The notes under the pieces are model-generated. The model had not been told where the DNA came from. It was given only the letters and a program-made list of their open reading frames with translations, and searched no databases. Of a stretch of 64,000 nucleotides of DNA, positions 9,261-16,885 are shown piece after piece. Source of the DNA: Anoxybacterium sp963668245 (GTDB lineage Bacteria > Bacillota > Clostridia > Peptostreptococcales > Anaerovoracaceae); assembly GCA_963668245.2 (NCBI GenBank), contig OY764195.2, positions 1,240,001 to 1,304,000 on the forward strand. The letters run 5' to 3'. Made by a program: the position numbers and the translations under genes. Within the stretch, counting starts at the first letter, position 1, and every line of letters starts with the position of its first letter.

Positions 9261-10721
9261 ATGAAATTTGGTATATTGGCCATTGTACTAATCTATGAAA
9301 TCTTGGTTATTTTCGGAGTTGGAGCAATTCTTTCTAAAAAGAGAAATAAAGAAGAAGAAGGCGGTTTCGCACTAGGCGGAAGAAATATGGGCGTTTTGGT
9401 AATGGCACCAACAATTGCACTTACCGTTTTAGGAACTGCCCATATCTTGGGCGTGTTTGAAATGACATATGGCATGGGAGCTATTGCTTATTGGTTTAGC
9501 TTAGCCCACGTTATATTGATTATTGTAGCTTGTTTTGGAACAGGTCTTTGGGTTAGAAGAATGGGTGTAACCACTGTCCCAGAAGCATTAAAAGGGATGT
9601 ATGGACAAAAGAATTCTCTTGCAATCTCTTGCGTTATGGCTGGATGCATCTGGGGTATTCTTACTTTAGAAACCCAGGGAGTTGGTATCGTTATTGCTTC
9701 CATGACTGGTTGGGGCATTGCACAAGCGGCAATTCTAGGCGGAATTTTAGGTATTTTTTATGTTGTCCTGGCTGGTATGGAAGAAGTTGGTGCAGTAAAC
9801 GTTATTAATGCAGCGGTCATGTATGTAGGATTGATTGTTGCCACCATTTTTATTGCGTTAAGATTACCTGGCGGAAACTTTGATACTGTAAAAGCATTTT
9901 ATGATGCTGATGCTTCACAGCAATTTATGACTAGCATCTTTGGTACACCTGATTTATTTATTACATTCGCAGTTGCTCAGATTATTGCAGTTGTATTCTG
10001 TCAAGGTATCAGCCAGATGCTTTTACAAACCTGTATGTCTGCTAAGGATGAAAAAACCATCAGAAGATCGGTATGGTTTGCAGCACCTCTAAATGGTTTG
10101 TTTGGTGTATTTGCTGTTACTCTTGGTTTGACAGCAAGGTCTATTCCTGAATACGCAGAACTTGGACCTAAGATGGCTGCGACTAGCATGATTGTTGATA
10201 TGTTGCCTGCTGGAATTTCAGCATTGCTTTTAGCAGCATTGTTGGCAGCGATTCTTTCTACATTTGCTATGACTTCCCTGACGCCTGCAACAATATTTAC
10301 GATGGATATTTATAAAGGCTTATTTAATAAAAATGCGTCGGAAAAAGACGTAACGAGAATGATCCGTATCATGGTAGTTCTTTTGGGTGCCATTGCCATT
10401 GGAGTTTCTGCATACTTACCACCAATCATTGGAGCAATCAACTGGCTCTTTGCTTGGATGGTACCAGTGTTCTGGCTCTTTGTTACTGGGTTGTTTTGGA
10501 AGAGAAGTCATGGTGTCGCTTCTGCAACCTTAGCAATCACTTGGGTTGCAAACATGATTTGGACGTTCACTTCTTTGCCAGCTTCAATTGGCGGATTAGT
10601 GGGTTCCTTACCAAATGGTTACATTACATTGGTAGTTTCTCTGCTTGTAATTATTATTGGAAACTTGACTACAAAAGGTGAACCTGGATATTTCAAGGTT
10701 CACGAATATAAAGAAGTATAG
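9261..10721 (+). CDS. Sodium:solute symporter (SSS family)
   Basis: 486 residues with about thirteen membrane helices. The N-terminal segment FALGGRNMGVLVMAPTIA is the conserved SSS pattern after helix 1, followed by the family's GMGAIAYW region. The ATG at 9261 was chosen because GGGAGGT precedes it with good spacing; a TTG seven codons upstream lacks one. Members import solutes such as carboxylates, amino acids or sugars with sodium. It follows three enzymes and precedes two very small membrane proteins, so it probably imports the operon's substrate. Its divergence from proline or pantothenate symporters prevents naming that substrate. Confidence 0.9.
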   Translation: MKFGILAIVLIYEILVIFGVGAILSKKRNKEEEGGFALGGRNMGVLVMAPTIALTVLGTAHILGVFEMTYGMGAIAYWFSLAHVILIIVACFGTGLWVRRMGVTTVPEALKGMYGQKNSLAISCVMAGCIWGILTLETQGVGIVIASMTGWGIAQAAILGGILGIFYVVLAGMEEVGAVNVINAAVMYVGLIVATIFIALRLPGGNFDTVKAFYDADASQQFMTSIFGTPDLFITFAVAQIIAVVFCQGISQMLLQTCMSAKDEKTIRRSVWFAAPLNGLFGVFAVTLGLTARSIPEYAELGPKMAATSMIVDMLPAGISALLLAALLAAILSTFAMTSLTPATIFTMDIYKGLFNKNASEKDVTRMIRIMVVLLGAIAIGVSAYLPPIIGAINWLFAWMVPVFWLFVTGLFWKRSHGVASATLAITWVANMIWTFTSLPASIGGLVGSLPNGYITLVVSLLVIIIGNLTTKGEPGYFKVHEYKEV

Positions 10722-10749
10722 ATTCTAGGTATAGAAGGAGGAACGTATC

Positions 10750-10851
10750 ATGTTTATGCAACTTTTGATTATGAGCGTTGTTGTTATTTTCGTACTTGTA
10801 GCAGTTGGTCAGGTTATTTATTCTGCAACGACAAAAGGCTCGAAAAAATAA
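10750..10851 (+). CDS. 33-residue single-helix membrane protein, possible symporter accessory subunit
   Basis: The ORF is ATG to TAA, 33 codons, with GAAGGAGG eight bases upstream. The product has one hydrophobic helix (about residues 3-25) and a basic tail ending KGSKK, consistent with an inside C-terminus. It begins 28 bases after the SSS symporter. Small accessory proteins are known beside some SSS symporters; this one fits by size and place, not by recognised sequence. Strong ribosome site, clean hydrophobic pattern and operon position make it likely to be real. Confidence 0.7.
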   Translation: MFMQLLIMSVVVIFVLVAVGQVIYSATTKGSKK

Positions 10852-10885
10852 TTTCAAGAAATACAACCATAAGGAGGAATAAATC

Positions 10886-10981
10886 ATGGATGCTACGTTA
10901 GGATGGATGATTGGTGTAATGGGAATCATGGTATTATACGCAGTATGCGCTGTAGTTGGTTCTATGAAAGAAAAAAACTAA
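10886..10981 (+). CDS. 31-residue single-helix membrane protein, possible symporter accessory subunit
   Basis: The ORF is ATG to TAA, 31 codons, with a very strong AAGGAGGAAT site. The product has a glycine-containing hydrophobic helix (about residues 6-26) and a charged tail MKEKN. It is the last gene before the terminator at 10997 and lies 34 bases after the other small gene. It is not an obvious copy of the first. Two consecutive small genes each with a near-consensus ribosome site argue for translated subunits rather than chance ORFs. Confidence 0.7.
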   Translation: MDATLGWMIGVMGIMVLYAVCAVVGSMKEKN

Positions 10982-10996
10982 TTCCATATTCATACA

Positions 10997-11040
10997 TGCA
11001 AAATGCCGCTTCGTTACGAAGCGGCATTTTGCATTTTGTA
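10997..11040. terminator. Bidirectional terminator between convergent genes
   Basis: TGCAAAATGCCGCTTCG pairs perfectly with CGAAGCGGCATTTTGCA across a TTA loop, a 17-bp stem whose flanks give T-rich 3' ends on both strands. It separates the sigma-54 operon from the converging second activator. Confidence 0.92.
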
Positions 11041-11105
11041 GTGTATATCGAAATACAGTTTGCTTGAATTTTACAAGCCGTCTATTCTGAAAAAATGGTT
11101 TGCTT

Positions 11106-13160
11106 CTATTTGCGGTATGCTTGATAGTCTATGCCGTATTTGTCCATTTTGCGATAGATTGTTCTTCTACTAATTCCCAGGAGTTCTGCGGCTTTTTGCA
11201 CGTTACCGTCTGTCCTTTCTAAACTGTTGACAATGAGCTGATAACCTGCCTTGTAAAAGTCTAAAGATTCTGGTGGGATAGTATTTGTTCGAATGTCATT
11301 GTGACGATTGCTGGTGTTTGAAATTCTATCTTGATTTGAATTGCCTTCACTCTGAATGGAATAAATATTGGCAGGAAGATGCTCTGGCAAAATCGCGTTG
11401 GTATCGGTAATGTTTATCGCACGTTCCATGGCGTTTTCGAGTTCGCGAATATTACCTGGCCATTGGTATGCTTTTAGAATAGGATATGTCTTGGTATCCA
11501 AACTAATGGATGATTTTCTTTGGAAATTCAGGTTTTGAATAAAGTATTCAGCCAATTCGATGATATCATTGCCTCGGGTTCGAAGAGGAGGCATTTGAAT
11601 GGCTAGTACGTTTAAGCGATAGTATAGATCTTGACGAAATGTTTTAGACTCCACCGATTCCATCAAATTTTTATTGGTAGCAGCTATAATACGAACGTTG
11701 ATTTTTTTAGGATGCTTGGCTCCAATTCGAACCACTTCTTTTGACTGTAACACACGAAGCAGGGATGCCTGTACCTCTAACGGCATATCTCCGATTTCAT
11801 CGAGAAAGATAGTGCCATTATCCGCAAGCTCAAACTTTCCTGGATTCCCCTCTTTGCTGGCACCAGTGAAGGCGCCTTTTTCATACCCAAATAATTCACT
11901 TTCTATTAAACCTTTTGGTAAAGCGGCACAATTAATGGCTACAAAAGGACCGCTGGCATAGCTACTTCCATTATGAATCGATTGGGCAGCTAACTCTTTT
12001 CCAGTGCCACTTTCCCCTAGGATGAGAACGTTGGACGAACTCCTTGCTGCACGCTGACAATTGCTGACGAGTTTTTTCGTAGCTCCAGAGGTCCCTATGA
12101 TGCTATCGAAAGTGTAGGAAGCTTTAAATCCACCTACTTTATTAACTAATTTATGAATGTATTGCGATTCTTCTAAGCGAATTACAGTTCCTCTGTCATG
12201 AATGCGGTCTTCTCCCACAAATGTGACACTGATTCGAAACTTCACAGGCGCAGAATCTAACCCGAGAAAGTATACGTTTGTTTCTTTACTTGAAAAAGAA
12301 GAAGGAAGTTCATAAAAATTTGTGATTTGATTTGGTTCGTCCAATGAAATAATTTGGTTTATATTTTTACCGATGGCATTTTTCCCATTTTGGTGAAGCA
12401 TCCGTGTAGCGTTGCCGTTCATTTGAATAATCTGATCACTCTCATTGAGTAAAATGAGCCCAGACGTTACGGATTCCAGAATGCTATTGCGTTGCGCACT
12501 CATAATCTTGATTTCGTCATATGCTTTTCTTATTTTTAATTCTTTCGTAATGCCGTCGACTGCACTAAGGACCATACCCAGTGTGTGTGTATGAACTTCA
12601 GAATATTTTCCTGTGATGTTGAGACAACCAAGCAAATCACCCTGATCGTCAAAAATAGGTCCACTACTGCAAGAGTACTCTCTGTGACTAGTAATATAAT
12701 GCTCGCGATTCCAAATTTGGATTGGCGCTTCTATGGAAATGCAAGTACCAATTGCATTCGTACCTGCATTTTTTTCGGATCGATTTGCGCCCACTACTAA
12801 AAGGCTTGCCTTTGCTTGCTCTATCATTTCAATATCTCCAATGATATCTAATACATAGCCTTGATTGTCACTGAGAAGCAGAAAGTAACCAGACCCTTCC
12901 ACAATGGAGAATAGTCGTTCCATATAAGGTCGAACAATGCGAATGAGTTGCTTGTTATGGTCAAGCAGCTGCTCTAACTGTTTTCCTGTAAGGATTCCTG
13001 TTTGTTTTTCATATGGATTGACATCATACAACCTAGAACGCATCCAAGATTCGAAGATAACTGGACGTATGAAGGAATAATCAAACCGATTGTCATGTTG
13101 AATAAAGTGTTCCCAGGCAAGCTGAAGTTGACTCTGGTACTGTTGGTTAAATTGAGACAT
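11106..13160 (-). CDS. acoR: Sigma-54-dependent activator AcoR-like, regulator of the acetoin dehydrogenase operon
   Basis: 684 residues from the ATG at 13160, which has TAGGAGGAGG upstream; an open extension to 13277 lacks a ribosome site and runs through the regulatory gap. The domain order matches the activator at 3769: GAF-type sensor, PAS-like region, AAA+ ATPase (GESGTGKE, GAFTGA, DEIGD) and a Fis-type helix-turn-helix (LLGISRRTIYRKMDKY). It diverges from acoABCL, which has a sigma-54 promoter at 13406. That is the standard AcoR arrangement, where the protein activates acetoin dehydrogenase genes in response to acetoin. The two activators in this window are clear paralogs. Confidence 0.93.
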   Translation of the reverse strand: MSQFNQQYQSQLQLAWEHFIQHDNRFDYSFIRPVIFESWMRSRLYDVNPYEKQTGILTGKQLEQLLDHNKQLIRIVRPYMERLFSIVEGSGYFLLLSDNQGYVLDIIGDIEMIEQAKASLLVVGANRSEKNAGTNAIGTCISIEAPIQIWNREHYITSHREYSCSSGPIFDDQGDLLGCLNITGKYSEVHTHTLGMVLSAVDGITKELKIRKAYDEIKIMSAQRNSILESVTSGLILLNESDQIIQMNGNATRMLHQNGKNAIGKNINQIISLDEPNQITNFYELPSSFSSKETNVYFLGLDSAPVKFRISVTFVGEDRIHDRGTVIRLEESQYIHKLVNKVGGFKASYTFDSIIGTSGATKKLVSNCQRAARSSSNVLILGESGTGKELAAQSIHNGSSYASGPFVAINCAALPKGLIESELFGYEKGAFTGASKEGNPGKFELADNGTIFLDEIGDMPLEVQASLLRVLQSKEVVRIGAKHPKKINVRIIAATNKNLMESVESKTFRQDLYYRLNVLAIQMPPLRTRGNDIIELAEYFIQNLNFQRKSSISLDTKTYPILKAYQWPGNIRELENAMERAINITDTNAILPEHLPANIYSIQSEGNSNQDRISNTSNRHNDIRTNTIPPESLDFYKAGYQLIVNSLERTDGNVQKAAELLGISRRTIYRKMDKYGIDYQAYRK

Positions 13161-13192
13161 TGGGCCTCCTCCTAACGATGGCACATGGGATG

Positions 13193-13230
13193 TGTCAGAG
13201 TGTGACAACGAAATGACACGCAAAGACACA
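13193..13230. promoter_or_regulatory. Candidate AcoR-type binding sites
   Basis: TGTCA-GAGTG-TGACA at 13193-13207 is a perfect inverted repeat. Another TGACA copy starts at 13214, one helical turn from the first, and GACACA ends at 13230. They lie about 180-210 bases upstream of the sigma-54 promoter, a normal enhancer distance. Confidence 0.55.
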
Positions 13231-13405
13231 TGTGCCTTATTGACGCATATTTTATCAGGATATTGAAACGCTATCAAGAAAAATATTAGAGAATTTCAAT
13301 AAAGAATCAAGATGAACTCAAAAAATATATGAGAAATCAAAAAAAAATACTGATAAACGTTGAAAAATAGAGGAATCAAAAAAAACGCAAAACAAAGCAG
13401 CAAGT

Positions 13406-13421
13406 TGGCATGAGGTTTGCT
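13406..13421 (+). promoter_or_regulatory. Sigma-54 promoter of acoABCL
   Basis: TGGCATGAGGTTTGCT matches TGGCAC-N5-TTGCW with one mismatch; GG at 13407-13408 and GC at 13419-13420 have the required ten-base separation. It lies about 47 bases before the acoA start. It is nearly the same sequence as the promoter at 6070. Confidence 0.9.
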
Positions 13422-13467
13422 GTATATATGGCATCATGATTTAATCCTTGATAATTAGGAGGTCTCA

Positions 13468-14448
13468 ATGGAAACGAAGTATAACAAGAAAGAATTATTA
13501 AGTTTTTTCGAAACAATGTACAAAATGAGAAGATTCGAAGAAGAGGTATTTGAGTTTTATAAAAAGGGCATGATGCCTGGGCTAGCTCATTTATACTTGG
13601 GGGAAGAAGCCATTGCTACTGGAGTATGTGCTGCTCTTAATGAAGATGACTACATTGGAAGCACACACCGTGGGCATGGTCATTTAGTTGCTCGTGGCGC
13701 ACAGTCTGACAAGATGATGGCAGAAATATTAGGAAAAGAAGGCGGTTATTCCAAAGGAAAAGGTGGTTCCATGCATATTATGGCAATGGACAAGGGGATT
13801 CTTGGAGCCAATGGTATTGTAGGTGGAGAAATTCCAATTGCTACTGGGGCTGCATACTCAGCACGATACCGTGGAACCGATCAAGTTGCAGTATCTTTCT
13901 TTGGGGATTCTGCATCGAATGAAGGCACTTTCCACGAAAGCATCAATATGGCAGCAGCTTGGAATTTGCCAATCGTATATGTGATTGAAAATAACCTATA
14001 TGGAATCTCTGTAGATATCAGAGATGTAACAAATACACCAAACCTAGCTGATAGAGCTGTAGGTTACGGAATCCCAGGTGTGGTGGTTGACGGTATGGAT
14101 GTGCTAGCGGTTCATCAAGTTGCGGAAGAAGCAGTAAAAAGAGCTAGAAGTGGGAATGGACCAACACTGATTGAATGTAAGACCTATCGATGGCAAGGGC
14201 ATCACGTTGGTGACCCAGCAACATATCGTGAAAGAAAAGATTTAAATGAAAAGTCTTCTTGGATGGAAAAATGCCCGATTGAAAACTTGAAACAGAAAAT
14301 GATTGCAACAAAAATATCTGAAAAAGAAATTCAAAAGATAATGGATACTGTGGAAGAAGAAGTACAAGAAGCCGTAAAATTCGCCATCGAAAGTCCTTAT
14401 CCAGATCCGTCAGAAGCTTATACTGATCAGTTTTCTGATATGGAATAG
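13468..14448 (+). CDS. acoA: Acetoin dehydrogenase E1 component, alpha subunit
   Basis: 326 residues, the size of acetoin and pyruvate dehydrogenase alpha subunits. The thiamine-diphosphate motif starts at GDSASNEGTFHE and ends in ENNLYGIS; STHRGHGH and GGSMHIM are the usual active-site and phosphorylation-loop regions. With AcoB it decarboxylates acetoin and passes the acetyl unit to the lipoyl arm of E2. AGGAGGT precedes the ATG. Acetoin rather than pyruvate is inferred from the divergent AcoR-like activator, the sigma-54 promoter and the lipoylated E3. Confidence 0.88.
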   Translation: METKYNKKELLSFFETMYKMRRFEEEVFEFYKKGMMPGLAHLYLGEEAIATGVCAALNEDDYIGSTHRGHGHLVARGAQSDKMMAEILGKEGGYSKGKGGSMHIMAMDKGILGANGIVGGEIPIATGAAYSARYRGTDQVAVSFFGDSASNEGTFHESINMAAAWNLPIVYVIENNLYGISVDIRDVTNTPNLADRAVGYGIPGVVVDGMDVLAVHQVAEEAVKRARSGNGPTLIECKTYRWQGHHVGDPATYRERKDLNEKSSWMEKCPIENLKQKMIATKISEKEIQKIMDTVEEEVQEAVKFAIESPYPDPSEAYTDQFSDME

Positions 14449-14469
14449 TTGTGGGAGGTTGTTTTACAT

Positions 14470-15444
14470 ATGAGAGAAATATTATATAGAGACGCAATTT
14501 GCGAGGCAATAGATGAAGAAATGGAACGTGACGACAGTGTCTTGCTCTTAGGAGAAGATGTTGCTTTTATTGGAGGAAATTTCAAAACATCAGTAGGGTT
14601 ATTTGAAAAATATGGAGACCTAAGGGTAAAAGATACACCAATTTCAGAAGCGGGATTTGTAGGAATGGGAACTGGTATGGCATTAACAGGATTAAGACCA
14701 GTTATTGAATTAATGTTTTCTGACTTCTTGCTTGTGGCAGCAGACCAGATTATCAATAATGCTGCAAAAATAAGATATATGTCTGGTGGACAGGTGAATG
14801 TGCCTATGGTCATTCGTACACCAATAGGAGCGGGTCGATCTTCCGCTGCACAACATTCACAGAGCATGCAGGCAATGGTAGCGCAATTTCCAGGTATGAA
14901 AATTGTAGTTCCTTCCGATGCTCAAGAAGCAAAGGGTTTGTTGAAAACGGCAATTCGAGACAACGATCCAGTTATATTCTTTGAACATAAGATGGAATAC
15001 ACCAATAAGTATATGATTGATGATGTGGTAGAACCAATTCCTTTTGGCAAAGCAAAGATTGTAAGGGATGGTACGGATATTACGATTGTTGCAACTTCAT
15101 CACAGGTTATGAAATCCGTAAAAGCGGCAGAGATGCTGGAAAAAGAAGGGGTTTCGGTAGAGGTAATAGACTTAAGAACGATTGTGCCACTGGATCGAGA
15201 AACAATCATTGCATCGGTAAAGAAGACTGGAAGGCTTCTTGTGGTGGACGAAGCGTATGAAAGATGTGGAATCGGAGCTGAAATTGGTGCAGATGTAATG
15301 GACGATGTCTTTTATTATTTGGATGCACCAATTGGAAGAATTGGAACCCCAAATGTTTCGATACCATTTAGCCCAGCATTGGAATTTCCGATTATTCCTT
15401 CCATAGAAAAAACCATAGCAAAAGTGAAGAAAATGATGAAATAG
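14470..15444 (+). CDS. acoB: Acetoin dehydrogenase E1 component, beta subunit
   Basis: 324 residues from the ATG at 14470, which follows GGGAGGT; the open frame reaches back to 14449 but that start has no ribosome site. The N-terminal half has the thiamine-diphosphate binding GEDVAF and DTPISEAGFVGMGTGMA motifs, the C-terminal half the transketolase C-domain (VIDLRTIVPLDRETI). It forms the heterotetramer with AcoA. It begins 21 bases after acoA and ends ten bases before acoC, consistent with one transcript. Confidence 0.9.
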   Translation: MREILYRDAICEAIDEEMERDDSVLLLGEDVAFIGGNFKTSVGLFEKYGDLRVKDTPISEAGFVGMGTGMALTGLRPVIELMFSDFLLVAADQIINNAAKIRYMSGGQVNVPMVIRTPIGAGRSSAAQHSQSMQAMVAQFPGMKIVVPSDAQEAKGLLKTAIRDNDPVIFFEHKMEYTNKYMIDDVVEPIPFGKAKIVRDGTDITIVATSSQVMKSVKAAEMLEKEGVSVEVIDLRTIVPLDRETIIASVKKTGRLLVVDEAYERCGIGAEIGADVMDDVFYYLDAPIGRIGTPNVSIPFSPALEFPIIPSIEKTIAKVKKMMK

Positions 15445-15454
15445 GGGTGATGAA

Positions 15455-16873
15455 ATGGCTGACGTAATCATTATGCCAAAGCTTGGTTTCAATATGTCTG
15501 AGGGCAAGCTGGTGAAATGGTACAAAAACATTGGAGAGGCAGTTACGAAAGGTGAACCGGTTTTTGCAATTGAAACAGACAAAACCTCTATTGACATTGA
15601 GGCTACGGCGGATGGTGTGTTTCGAATCAAATTCATTGAAGAGGGTGAAGCGGTAGGGGTTACGCTTCCTATTGCAATTATTGGTGATGAGAGCGAAAAC
15701 ATTGATGCACTGGTAAAAGAAGCAAAAAAACAATTGAATCGAGAAGATAAAGGTAGCGTTGAAGAGACTCAGGATGAAGTAATCGAACCTTCAACCACAA
15801 AAGCTACAGTGGTTGAAAAGGTAGCTAAAACAATGGTAGGCAACCGATTAAAAATTACCCCCAGAGCTAGAAAAAAAGCTGGTGAACTTGGAATCTCTTT
15901 GGACGGCTTAGCAATCGAAGGAACTGGATATGATGGGGGAATTTGCGAGAAGGATGTGATTGAGTATGCTACATCAAATCGAGTGAAAATTTCACCTGTA
16001 GCACATAAAATCGCCAATGAAATGGGTATTGAGCTGGATTCCGTTCAGGGTTCTGGTGCTAACGGAAAAATCATGAAAAGGGATATCACCGCCAGTGTTA
16101 CAACAATTAAGGAAGACGTTGTTATTAAGGAAATGAAAGAAGAGGTTGGTTCGGTTCAAATTTCTGAGGACGGTAAAGAAATTTTAGAAATTGTACCATA
16201 TAGCGGAGTAAGAAAGATTATTGGAGAACGTTTGGCACAGAGCAAATTTACAGCACCGCACCTATACTTCACACAAAAAGTTAATCTGGATAAGCTTTTG
16301 GAACTACGTGCACAAGTCAATGCTGCGCAGGATAAGAAAACTTCTGTAACAGATTATATTGCAAAAGCAGTTATAATTTGCCTCCAAAAATATCCGGAAA
16401 TGAACGAATCACTAGTTGGAGATCAAATTATTAAATATAAGAGCGTGAACCTAGGAATTGCAGTTGCAGCTCCTACGGGGTTGATTGTACCAGTTGTAAA
16501 AAATGCAAATAAATTGTCTGTTGTAGAGATTTCAAAGGGTGCGAGTGAATTGTTTGAAAAGGCTAGAAATGGAAAACTAACTCCGGCGGAATACACAGGT
16601 GGAACTTTTACCATCTCAAATTTGGGCATGTTTGGAATTGAAAACTTTACGGCAATCATCAACCCTCCAGAAGTCGGGATTTTGGCGGTCAGTGCGACAA
16701 AGGATGAGCCACTTGTTGTAAAAGATGAGAATGGAAATAAAGTAGTTGCTATCAAACCGATGATGAATATCAATTTAACGGTAGACCATAGAGTCATTGA
16801 CGGGTTGCTTGCAGCACAGTTTGTAACAGATGTTAAGAAATTACTGGAAACTCCAATTAATTTGTTGGTATAA
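15455..16873 (+). CDS. acoC: Dihydrolipoamide acetyltransferase E2 of the acetoin dehydrogenase complex
   Basis: 472 residues. An N-terminal lipoyl domain (1-80) carries the lipoylation Lys at 43 in ETDKTS. Two peripheral subunit-binding domains follow in tandem (about 130-165 and 173-210; ITPRARKKAGELGI and ISPVAHKIANEMGI); one is usual. The acyltransferase domain runs from about 245 and ends with the catalytic VDHRVIDG. The protein transfers the acetyl group from lipoamide to CoA and forms the complex core. It starts ten bases after acoB. The lipoyl domain is nearly the same as that of acoL. Confidence 0.92.
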   Translation: MADVIIMPKLGFNMSEGKLVKWYKNIGEAVTKGEPVFAIETDKTSIDIEATADGVFRIKFIEEGEAVGVTLPIAIIGDESENIDALVKEAKKQLNREDKGSVEETQDEVIEPSTTKATVVEKVAKTMVGNRLKITPRARKKAGELGISLDGLAIEGTGYDGGICEKDVIEYATSNRVKISPVAHKIANEMGIELDSVQGSGANGKIMKRDITASVTTIKEDVVIKEMKEEVGSVQISEDGKEILEIVPYSGVRKIIGERLAQSKFTAPHLYFTQKVNLDKLLELRAQVNAAQDKKTSVTDYIAKAVIICLQKYPEMNESLVGDQIIKYKSVNLGIAVAAPTGLIVPVVKNANKLSVVEISKGASELFEKARNGKLTPAEYTGGTFTISNLGMFGIENFTAIINPPEVGILAVSATKDEPLVVKDENGNKVVAIKPMMNINLTVDHRVIDGLLAAQFVTDVKKLLETPINLLV

Positions 16874-16885
16874 GAGGAGGATAAG

